This document shows positions 1 through 5,887 of a stretch of DNA of 12,859 bases, piece by piece. The DNA lies in contig CANHOE010000034.1 in assembly GCA_947462175.1 (NCBI GenBank), forward strand, positions 1 through 12,859, written 5' to 3'. A program made the position numbers and the translations under genes. Below the pieces are notes generated by a model. That model worked only from the letters and a program-made list of their open reading frames with translations. It made no database searches and was not told where the DNA came from. Each line of letters starts with the position of its first letter. Within the stretch, counting starts at the first letter, position 1. This stretch comes from Burkholderiales bacterium (GTDB taxonomy: Bacteria > Pseudomonadota > Gammaproteobacteria > Burkholderiales > Burkholderiaceae_C).

Positions 1-140
1 GGGCCCGACTGGCACGCGACATCGACCTGACCTTGCTGGAATCGATGGTCGAGGACATCACGCTGACCGATTGCGTCGCCCGTGCTGCTGATCTGATCGA
101 CGGCAAGGTGCGCGGCCGGTTGATTGTCAACATGGCCTGA
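1..140 (+). CDS. acuI: Acryloyl-CoA reductase, AcuI/YhdH family (C-terminal fragment)
   Basis: Only the last 45 codons are present; the reading phase starts at base 3 and ends with TGA at 138-140. The visible tail reads as an LARDIDL segment, a short acidic helix, then DLIDGKVRGR and a closing LIVNMA. This matches the C-terminal end of the zinc-independent medium-chain dehydrogenase/reductase family that includes E. coli YhdH and Rhodobacter AcuI, where a (V/I)xGRxxV strand closes the protein. Characterised members reduce acryloyl-CoA to propionyl-CoA with NADPH in the cytoplasm. The next gene, 63 bases downstream on the same strand, is prpE, which also makes propionyl-CoA, so the context fits. 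The nucleotide-binding domain lies outside the window. The family assignment is fairly sure; substrate identity is inferred from the family and the neighbour. Confidence 0.72.
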   Translation, partial: ARLARDIDLTLLESMVEDITLTDCVARAADLIDGKVRGRLIVNMA

Positions 141-192
141 CCCCACATCAAGCGCCTGGCCGAAGAGCCGGGCCTGACCCCGGACACCCATC

Positions 193-196
193 GGAG
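193..196 (+). promoter_or_regulatory. Ribosome binding site of prpE
   Basis: GGAG lies 7 bases before the ATG at 204. It supports that start, which also matches the N-terminus of known PrpE proteins. Confidence 0.6.
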
Positions 197-203
197 ACAC
201 CCC

Positions 204-2099
204 ATGACCCGCTATGCCGACTTTCACCAGCGCTCGCTCACTGATCGCGATGCTTTCTGGGCCGAACAGGCCGAGCTGATCGACTGGCACCGGCCGTTCG
301 ATCAGGTCTGCGACCACAGCAACCCGCCATTTGCCCGTTGGTTTGTCGGCGGCCAGACCAACCTCTGCCACAACGCGGTCGATCGCCATCTGGCGGCGCG
401 GGGCGATCAGGCGGCGCTGATCTGTGTCTCGACCGAGACCGACACCGAGCGAACCTACAGCTACCTCGAACTGCACGACGAGGTCCAGCGCATGGCGGCG
501 ATCCTGCTGTCGCTGGGCGTGAAGCAAGGCGACCGGGTGCTGATCTACATGCCGATGGTGGCGCAGGCGGTGTTCGCGATGTTGGCCTGCGTGCGCATCG
601 GAGCCATCCACTCGGTGGTGTTCGGCGGGTTCGCCAGCGGCAGCCTCGCGAGCCGCATCGATGACGCACAGCCGACGGTGATCGTCAGCGCCGATGCCGG
701 CAGTCGCTCGGGCAAGGTGCTGCCCTACAAGCCGCTGCTCGATGAAGCGATCCGGCTGGCGACCCACCAACCGCAGAAGGTGCTGCTGATCGACCGCGGG
801 CTGAGCCCGATGGAGCTCGTCGCTGGGCGTGATATGTCCTATGAAGCGCTGCGCGAGCAGCACATCGCCGCTGTCGTGCCCTGCACCTGGGTCGATTCCA
901 CGCACCCGAGCTACACGCTGTACACCAGCGGCACCACCGGCAAGCCCAAGGGCGTGCAGCGCGACACAGGCGGCTACGCGGTGGCGATGGCGGCCAGCAT
1001 GAAGCACATCTACTGCGCCTACCCGGGCGAGACCTTCTTCAGCGGCAGCGACATCGGCTGGGTAGTCGGCCACAGCTACATCGTCTACGCGCCGTTGATC
1101 AACGGCATGGCCACCATCCTGTATGAAGGCTTGCCGACGCGGCCGGACGCAGGCATCTGGTGGAGCCTGGTCGAGAAATACCGCGTGTCGGTGATGTTCA
1201 GTTCGCCGACCGCGATCCGCGTGCTGAAGAAGGCCGACCCGAAGTACCTGTCGCAGTACGACCTTTCATCGCTGCGCGCGCTGTTCCTGGCCGGCGAGCC
1301 ACTGGACGAGCCGACCGCCGCGTGGATCTCGCAGGCGCTGGGCAAGCCCGTCATCGACAACTACTGGCAGACCGAAACAGGCTGGCCGATCCTGACCATC
1401 GCCCATGGCGTCGAGCCGGCGCCCTCGAAGCTCGGGAGCCCCGGATTCGCGATGTACGGCTATGCCGTCAAGGTGATGGACGAGCTGACGGGCCTGGAGC
1501 TGACCGAGCCCAACCAGAAGGGCGTGCTGGTCATCGACGGGCCGCTGCCACCGGGCTGCATGCAAACGATCTGGCGCGACGACGAGCGCTTCGTCAAGAC
1601 CTATTGGAGCGGTGCGCCGGGCAAGCTGGTTTACAGCACCTTCGACTGGGGTGTGCGCGATGCAGACGGCTACTACTTCATCCTCGGTCGCACCGACGAC
1701 GTGATCAACGTCGCAGGCCACCGCCTGGGCACGCGCGAAATCGAGGAGAGCATCTCCAGCCATCCGGCGGTGGCCGAGGTCGCTGTGGTGGGTGTCGCCG
1801 ACGTGCTGAAGGGGCAGGTGGCGATGGCCTTCGTGGTGGTGAAGGATGCCTCGAAGGTGGCCACACCGGCCGATACGACGCGTCTCGAAGCCGAGGTGAT
1901 GAAGGTCGTCGACACGCAACTCGGGGCGCTCGCCCGACCGGCCCGCGTGCGCTTCGTCTCGGCCTTGCCGAAGACCCGTTCAGGCAAGCTGCTGCGCAGA
2001 GCCATCCAGGCGGTGTGCGAGCAGCGTGACCCGGGTGATCTGACGACCATCGACGATCCGAGTTCGTTGCAGCAGATCAAGGACACCCTGGTGGGCTGA
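204..2099 (+). CDS. prpE: Propionyl-CoA synthetase (propionate--CoA ligase)
   Basis: This 631-residue cytoplasmic acyl-adenylate-forming enzyme activates propionate with ATP and CoA to propionyl-CoA, which can then enter the methylcitrate cycle. It aligns closely over its full length with E. coli PrpE (628 residues), including the N-terminal FHQRSLTD, the block DHSNPPFARWF near residue 40, and the C-terminal DPGDLTTIDDPSSL. Visible motifs are the P-loop-like TSGTTGKPKG at residues 241-250, the adenine-binding YWQTETG at 387-393, the hinge-region GRTDDVINVAGHR at 495-507, and the catalytic lysine of SGKLLRR at 595, the residue that is acylated to switch off related enzymes. It lies 63 bases after the acuI-like gene, and prpB/prpC are not in the window. 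A GC-rich inverted repeat follows its stop. Acetyl-CoA synthetase is the main alternative, but the sequence is clearly nearer to PrpE. Confidence 0.96.
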   Translation: MTRYADFHQRSLTDRDAFWAEQAELIDWHRPFDQVCDHSNPPFARWFVGGQTNLCHNAVDRHLAARGDQAALICVSTETDTERTYSYLELHDEVQRMAAILLSLGVKQGDRVLIYMPMVAQAVFAMLACVRIGAIHSVVFGGFASGSLASRIDDAQPTVIVSADAGSRSGKVLPYKPLLDEAIRLATHQPQKVLLIDRGLSPMELVAGRDMSYEALREQHIAAVVPCTWVDSTHPSYTLYTSGTTGKPKGVQRDTGGYAVAMAASMKHIYCAYPGETFFSGSDIGWVVGHSYIVYAPLINGMATILYEGLPTRPDAGIWWSLVEKYRVSVMFSSPTAIRVLKKADPKYLSQYDLSSLRALFLAGEPLDEPTAAWISQALGKPVIDNYWQTETGWPILTIAHGVEPAPSKLGSPGFAMYGYAVKVMDELTGLELTEPNQKGVLVIDGPLPPGCMQTIWRDDERFVKTYWSGAPGKLVYSTFDWGVRDADGYYFILGRTDDVINVAGHRLGTREIEESISSHPAVAEVAVVGVADVLKGQVAMAFVVVKDASKVATPADTTRLEAEVMKVVDTQLGALARPARVRFVSALPKTRSGKLLRRAIQAVCEQRDPGDLTTIDDPSSLQQIKDTLVG

Positions 2100-2103
2100 T
2101 CGT

Positions 2104-2131
2104 CCCCCGAATGGCTGTCCGCGCTCGGGGG
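2104..2131 (+). terminator. GC-rich hairpin after prpE, possible terminator
   Basis: CCCCCGA at 2104-2110 pairs perfectly with TCGGGGG at 2125-2131 around a 14-base loop, starting 5 bases after the prpE stop. No T tract follows, so it is not a classical intrinsic terminator. It may stabilise the 3' end or mark a Rho-dependent end. Confidence 0.35.
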
Positions 2132-2179
2132 GATGGGCGGACGCTGGCGTCATGAACAGACTGGCGGCTTCACCACCAC

Positions 2180-2183
2180 GGAG
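2180..2183 (+). promoter_or_regulatory. Ribosome binding site that decides the ligase start
   Basis: GGAG sits 9 bases before the ATG at 2193. The longer frame from ATG 2133 would begin inside the hairpin region after prpE and would add 20 residues ahead of the signal peptide, so 2193 is preferred. Confidence 0.5.
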
Positions 2184-2192
2184 CCGGTAGCC

Positions 2193-3077
2193 ATGACCTC
2201 GTTCAACAACCCCTGCACTCGCCGTCAGGCCTTGGCTGCTGTGGTCGCCGTTTGGCCGACGACGCACGTGGCCGCCCAGCATCGTGCGGCGGCGACACCC
2301 GATGCTCCCCAGATCGCGCTTCTGTCGGAGGCGCGCTCCGACATCGACCCCAGTGGCTACCTTGTCAGCGAAAAGCTCGACGGCGTGCGGGCGATCTGGG
2401 ACGGCAGCCGGCTGCGCTTTCGCAGCGGCCGAATCGTCCACGCGCCCGATTGGTTCACCTCGGCCTTGCCGCCGGTCGCGCTGGACGGCGAACTGTGGGG
2501 CGGACGTGAAAGTTTCGACGTCGTGTCCGGCGCGGTGCGAAGGGTCACGCCGGACGATGTCAGCTGGCGGGCGCTGCGTTTGATGGTGTTCGATCTGCCT
2601 GGCGCGCGCGGCACATTCGCCGCGCGCGCCGCGCGCATCGACGAGCTGGCGACTGCGTCGCGCACCACGGCGTGGGCGGCCGTCGAGCAGTATCAGATGC
2701 CTGATCGCACTGCGCTCCAGCAGCGGCTCGACAACGTGGTTCGCGGCGGCGGCGAGGGCCTGGTGCTGCACCGTGCGGATGCACCATGGTCACCGGGGCG
2801 CACCACCGCTCTGTGGAAGCTCAAGCCACTGCACGATGCCGAAGCGCGGGTGCTGGCGCATGAGCCAGGCCGAGGTCGGCTGACCGGTCTGATGGGGGCC
2901 TTGCAGGTGCGTACCACGAGCGGCATCGAATTCCGCATTGGCACAGGCTTCACCGACGCCGAACGCCGCGACCCACCGCCAGTGGGCAGCTGGGTCAGCT
3001 ACACCCATCGGGGCGTGACGCCCTCCGGCGTGCCGCGCTTCGCTAGCTACTGGCGTCCGCACGACGCCGAGCTGTGA
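2193..3077 (+). CDS. Exported ATP-dependent DNA ligase, Lig E type
   Basis: This 294-residue protein is a minimal ATP-dependent DNA ligase, which seals nicks through a lysyl-AMP intermediate. After the signal region come motif I KLDG at residues 61-64 (K61 is the nucleotidyl-acceptor lysine), LDGELW at 97-102, motif III FDLPG at 133-137, motif IV EGLVLH at 188-193 and motif V WKLK at 208-211, followed by a C-terminal OB-fold ending in ASYWRP. There are no extra DNA-binding domains, as in the Lig E group of beta- and gammaproteobacteria. The N-terminus carries TRRQALA at residues 9-15, then a modestly hydrophobic alanine/valine stretch and a possible AxA-type cleavage near residue 29. This looks like a Tat or possibly Sec signal, so a periplasmic location is likely. 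Lig E enzymes have been linked to extracellular DNA use, competence or biofilm; the role here is unknown. It converges with phoH, with 13 bases between them. Confidence 0.9.
   Translation: MTSFNNPCTRRQALAAVVAVWPTTHVAAQHRAAATPDAPQIALLSEARSDIDPSGYLVSEKLDGVRAIWDGSRLRFRSGRIVHAPDWFTSALPPVALDGELWGGRESFDVVSGAVRRVTPDDVSWRALRLMVFDLPGARGTFAARAARIDELATASRTTAWAAVEQYQMPDRTALQQRLDNVVRGGGEGLVLHRADAPWSPGRTTALWKLKPLHDAEARVLAHEPGRGRLTGLMGALQVRTTSGIEFRIGTGFTDAERRDPPPVGSWVSYTHRGVTPSGVPRFASYWRPHDAEL
2601..2630. repeat. Perfect 12-bp all-GC inverted repeat inside the ligase gene
   Basis: GGCGCGCGCGGC at 2601-2612 is exactly complementary to GCCGCGCGCGCC at 2619-2630, separated by the 6-base loop ACATTC. The arms are alternating C/G steps. 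In frame the segment encodes GARGTFAARAAR, residues 137-148, immediately after motif III. In RNA it would form a very stable hairpin on either strand. Confidence 0.85.
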
Positions 3078-3090
3078 GGCCCGACGGGCG

Positions 3091-4767
3091 TCAGAGCACC
3101 TCGCTCGCGAAGTCCGCCAGCCGTGAGCGCTCGCCGCGTGCCAGCGTGACGTGGCCACTGTGCGGCCAGCCCTTGAAGCGATCGACGGCGTAGGTCAGTC
3201 CCGAACTGCCTTCGGTCAGGTAGGGCGTGTCGATCTGCGCGAGGTTGCCCAGGCAAACGATCTTCGTGCCGGGGCCGGCGCGCGTGATCAGCGTCTTCAT
3301 CTGCTTGGGTGTCAGGTTCTGCGCCTCGTCGATCAGCACGAACTTGTTCAGGAAGGTGCGCCCGCGCATGAAGTTCAGGCTCTTGATCTTGATCTTGCTG
3401 CGAACCAGGTCATTGGTCGCTGCGCGGCCCCATTCACCGGCGCCCCCATCGGTCTTCGACAACACTTCCAGGTTGTCGTCGAGCGCGCCCATCCACGGGC
3501 CCATCTTCTCTTCCTCGGTGCCAGGCAGAAAGCCGATGTCTTCACCGACCGGCACCGTGACGCGGGTGACGATGATCTCGGTGTAGCGGCGGTCGTCCAT
3601 CACCTGACTCAATCCAGCGGCCAGCGTCATCAGCGTCTTGCCGGTGCCGGCGGTGCCGGTCAGCGTGATGAAGTCGCAGTCCGGGTCCATCAGCAGGTTC
3701 AGTGCGAAGTTCTGTTCGCGGTTGCGGGCCGTCACGCCCCACACCGCGTTCTTGGTGTGGGTGTACTCGCGCAGCGTCCGTAGCACCGCGGTCTTGCCGG
3801 TGATCTCGGTGACCTTGGCATGCAGCGGGGCAGCGCCCGGGGCTTCGAGGTAAACGAACTGGTTGATCAACAGTGCCGGCACCAACGGGCCACTGATGCG
3901 GTAGTAGGTGAAGCCGCCCTGGTTCCAGCTTTCCATGGTCTTGCCGTGGCGGTCCCAGAAGTCGGCGGGCAGTTGCAGCACACCGGTGTACAGCAGGTCG
4001 CCGTCTTCCAGCGTCTTGTCGTTGAAGTAGTCCTCGGCGGGCAGGCCGAGTGCGCGTGCCTTGATGCGCATGTTGATGTCTTTCGACACCAGCACGACCT
4101 CGCGCCCGGGTTGCTGGTCGCGCAGTGCCTGAACCACGCCGAGGATCTGGTTGTCGGCCTTGCCCTGAGGCAGACCGGCCGGCAAGGTGACATTGACCAG
4201 ATGGGTCTGGAAGAACAGCTTGCCGGCGGCTTCACGGTGCCCGGTGTGCGCCAGCGGCAGTCCTTCACCCAAGCCATCAGCCGCTCCCAGCGCCTTGCAG
4301 GAGCTCATGTTCGCCGCCAGCGCATCGAGGTCGCGGCTGACCTGGCGGGCATTTCGGGCGACCTCGGTCATGCCCTTCTTGTGATCGTCGAGCTCCTCGA
4401 GCGTGATCATCGGAAGGTAGACGTCGTGCTCGTCGAAGCGGAACAGGCTCATCGGGTCGTGCATCAGCACGTTGGTGTCCAGCACGAACAGCTTGGCCGG
4501 ACCCGCCCCGCGTGTCTTTGCTGCACGTGGCTTTGGCTCCTGGCGTTTGTTCGCGATGGGCGCCGCGACGGCAACGGGGGTGGGGTTGGACACGCGCGTC
4601 GGCGAGAGTCCTGCCGGGTCGTGCAAATTCAGCTCGGCAGGCGCCGCAGGTTCAGCTTCAGCACTGGTGCGCGGGGATCGCTTTGCCGGTTTGGCGGCAG
4701 CCTGGGACTCGAAATCGGCGGCGGACAACAAGGAGGCACGTTTGGCAGGCGGCTTGGGCAGTGGCAT
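3091..4767 (-). CDS. phoH: PIN-PhoH family protein (PhoH2-type RNase/ATPase)
   Basis: This 558-residue protein fuses an N-terminal PIN nuclease domain to a C-terminal PhoH P-loop ATPase, the layout of PhoH2 proteins. Mycobacterial PhoH2 was shown to unwind and cut RNA. Residues 1 to about 90 are low-complexity, rich in Ala, Pro and Lys. The PIN domain follows with apparently complete acidic residues: D97 in LDTN, E124/E125 in LEELDDHKK, D205 in ADNQ and D230 in SKDINMR. The ATPase has Walker A GTAGTGKT at 371-378 and Walker B FVLIDEAQN with D480 and E481. I chose ATG 4767 (MPLPKPPAKR); the only longer frame starts at a TTG (4812) that abuts the terminator stem of the upstream gene. No clear Shine-Dalgarno sequence precedes 4767. 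A weak promoter (TTGTTT at 4807-4812, TAACTT at 4784-4789) is conceivable. The domain assignment is strong; the physiological role is not known. Confidence 0.93.
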   Translation of the reverse strand: MPLPKPPAKRASLLSAADFESQAAAKPAKRSPRTSAEAEPAAPAELNLHDPAGLSPTRVSNPTPVAVAAPIANKRQEPKPRAAKTRGAGPAKLFVLDTNVLMHDPMSLFRFDEHDVYLPMITLEELDDHKKGMTEVARNARQVSRDLDALAANMSSCKALGAADGLGEGLPLAHTGHREAAGKLFFQTHLVNVTLPAGLPQGKADNQILGVVQALRDQQPGREVVLVSKDINMRIKARALGLPAEDYFNDKTLEDGDLLYTGVLQLPADFWDRHGKTMESWNQGGFTYYRISGPLVPALLINQFVYLEAPGAAPLHAKVTEITGKTAVLRTLREYTHTKNAVWGVTARNREQNFALNLLMDPDCDFITLTGTAGTGKTLMTLAAGLSQVMDDRRYTEIIVTRVTVPVGEDIGFLPGTEEEKMGPWMGALDDNLEVLSKTDGGAGEWGRAATNDLVRSKIKIKSLNFMRGRTFLNKFVLIDEAQNLTPKQMKTLITRAGPGTKIVCLGNLAQIDTPYLTEGSSGLTYAVDRFKGWPHSGHVTLARGERSRLADFASEVL

Positions 4768-4812
4768 GGGGCGGCGACGTGTGAAGTTAAGCGACAGCGT
4801 ATCGGAAAACAA

Positions 4813-4842
4813 AAAAGCCGCACAGGTTGGTGTGCGGCTTTT
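4813..4842 (-). terminator. Intrinsic terminator of bcp
   Basis: A perfect 12-bp stem, AAAAGCCGCACA at 4813-4824 and TGTGCGGCTTTT at 4831-4842, encloses a 6-base loop. Read on the minus strand it begins 19 bases after the bcp stop and ends in a run of six T followed by GTTTT. This is a textbook intrinsic terminator. It separates bcp from phoH, so phoH needs its own promoter or read-through. It is nearly symmetrical, but no plus-strand gene ends here. Confidence 0.92.
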
Positions 4843-4860
4843 GTCGGAACGGGTGGTGGA

Positions 4861-5337
4861 TCAGACTTGTTCTTTCAGCGCCTGAGCGGCGGCCAGTACT
4901 TCCTCGACGTGGCCGGCAACCTTCAGGCCGCGCCATTCTCCGCGCAGCACACCGGCGCCATCGATCAGAAAAGTACTGCGCTCGATGCCCTTGACCTTCT
5001 TGCCGTACATGATCTTGTTCTTGACCACGCCGAACATGTGGCACAGCTTTTCTTCGGTGTCGGCGATCAGGTCGAAAGGCAACTCGAGGTTCTGTTTGAA
5101 CTTCTCGTGCGACGCCATGTTGTCGCGTGACACGCCGAACACGACCGCATCAGCAGCGATGAATTCCTTGTGAAAATCTCGGAACTGCATCGCTTCAGTG
5201 GTGCAGCCCGGCGTGTTGTCTTTCGGATAGAAGTACAACACCACCGACCGCCCAGCGTAGGCCTGCGGCGTGAACTTCACCCCGCTGGTGGCGAGCGCTT
5301 CAAAGTCCGGGAGGGGTTTGTTGAGGGCTGGCGTCAT
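4861..5337 (-). CDS. bcp: Thiol peroxidase Bcp / peroxiredoxin Q
   Basis: This 158-residue cytoplasmic peroxiredoxin reduces hydrogen peroxide and organic hydroperoxides. The family signature YFYPKDNTPGCTTEA spans residues 35-49, with the peroxidatic cysteine at C45. KLCHMFGV (97-104) and GIERSTFLID (117-126) are also typical of Bcp. Length and layout match the E. coli protein (156 residues). The resolving cysteine that sits five residues after the peroxidatic one in E. coli (C50) is methionine here; the only other cysteine is C99, which E. coli Bcp also has. Turnover may therefore use C99 or an outside thiol; that is inference. The start at ATG 5337 fits the family N-terminus but lacks an obvious ribosome binding site. 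A consensus -10 box lies upstream and a strong terminator downstream, so the gene appears to be monocistronic. Confidence 0.95.
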   Translation of the reverse strand: MTPALNKPLPDFEALATSGVKFTPQAYAGRSVVLYFYPKDNTPGCTTEAMQFRDFHKEFIAADAVVFGVSRDNMASHEKFKQNLELPFDLIADTEEKLCHMFGVVKNKIMYGKKVKGIERSTFLIDGAGVLRGEWRGLKVAGHVEEVLAAAQALKEQV

Positions 5338-5379
5338 GGGAAGGGTGGAGTGTTGCGCCGTCGCTGCGCGTAGCCTTCA

Positions 5380-5385
5380 ATTATA
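5380..5385 (-). promoter_or_regulatory. Consensus -10 box for bcp
   Basis: On the minus strand this reads TATAAT exactly, 42 bases before the bcp start, in an otherwise GC-rich spacer (5338-5439). The -35 region at about 5402-5408 (GTCGTC-like) is a poor match, so an activator or a weak promoter is possible. The predicted transcript would have a leader of roughly 35 bases. Confidence 0.55.
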
Positions 5386-5439
5386 CGGGCGCTCGCGCTC
5401 GGACGACGGGCCTGGGCGCGTGCTGCGCCAGTTCGGGGT

Positions 5440-5814
5440 TCAGTGCTCGAACAGCAGCGCCGCAACCACCGTGCGCCCCTCGGACAGCAGCACGTTGTAG
5501 GTGCGGCACGCGGCGGCGGTGTCCATGGTTTCAACGCCGATGCGCCGCTCGATCAGCGGCCGCAGCAGGCTGGCGGCCGGGAAGCGCAGTCGCGCCCCGC
5601 TGCCGAAGATGACCAACTCCGGTGCCTGCTCGACCAAGGTCTTGAAATGTTCGGCATGCAGATCCTCGAAGCGGGTCACAGGCCAGGCTGCGACCAGGCC
5701 AGTCCAAGGCACGATCACGCTCTGGGTGTGCTGCACGCCATTGACCAGCACGCCATCGGGCCCGTGGCGTGCAATGGCATTGGTTCCTTCGATCCGTTCG
5801 GCGTGCAGTTTCAA
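5440..5814 (-). CDS. Mth938-like (DUF498/NDUFAF3-related) protein
   Basis: This 124-residue protein belongs to the Mth938-like domain family, which in mitochondria includes the complex I assembly factor NDUFAF3. The bacterial role is not established. The conserved features are visible: FGSGARLRFP in the middle, and near the C-terminus RRIGVETMDTAAACRTYNVLLSEGR followed by AALL (the invariant block is TxAACRTYN). I chose the TTG at 5814, giving MKLHAERIEG, because homologues in this group start with a similar MKLHAD-type sequence; the longer frame reaches into the divergent alaA gene. No Shine-Dalgarno sequence is evident, so a leaderless or short-leader transcript is possible. The gene is divergent from alaA. 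Family membership is sure; the exact start is likely but unproven. Confidence 0.85.
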   Translation of the reverse strand: MKLHAERIEGTNAIARHGPDGVLVNGVQHTQSVIVPWTGLVAAWPVTRFEDLHAEHFKTLVEQAPELVIFGSGARLRFPAASLLRPLIERRIGVETMDTAAACRTYNVLLSEGRTVVAALLFEH

Positions 5815-5840
5815 GGCAACAGTCGGGTGATCACTGAGCC

Positions 5841-5850
5841 TAAAATTGTA
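5841..5850. promoter_or_regulatory. Overlapping divergent -10 boxes between the Mth938-like gene and alaA
   Basis: In the 73-base spacer 5815-5887, TAAAAT on the plus strand (5841-5846) and TACAAT on the minus strand (5845-5850) overlap by two bases. Both lie within CCTAAAATTGTAGG, a partial palindrome at 5839-5852. Each is suitably placed for its gene: alaA starts at 5888 and the divergent gene at 5814. No good -35 box is visible on either side, so this rests on the -10 matches and the only AT-rich patch in the spacer. Confidence 0.35.
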
Positions 5851-5877
5851 GGCTGCGTGCCGCGTCGGCGCGGTGCT

Positions 5878-5881
5878 GGAG
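5878..5881 (+). promoter_or_regulatory. Ribosome binding site that decides the alaA start
   Basis: GGAG lies 6 bases before the TTG at 5888. The other in-frame candidate, GTG at 5873, has no purine-rich site before it. Confidence 0.5.
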
Positions 5882-5887
5882 CCCGCT

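Noticed and set aside
3079..3089. GCCC/GGGC mini-hairpin between the ligase and phoH as a shared terminator
   Set aside because: A 4-bp stem with a 3-base loop and no T tract on either strand; too short to call.
3820..5130. 436-residue plus-strand open frame across phoH and bcp
   Set aside because: It crosses the bcp terminator and two genes of the opposite strand; the translation is Gly/Val/Gln-rich with no motif.
5415..5429. Small hairpin (GGCGC/GCGCC) after the Mth938-like gene as a terminator
   Set aside because: Only a 5-bp stem with no T tract on the minus strand, which is expected by chance in DNA this GC-rich.
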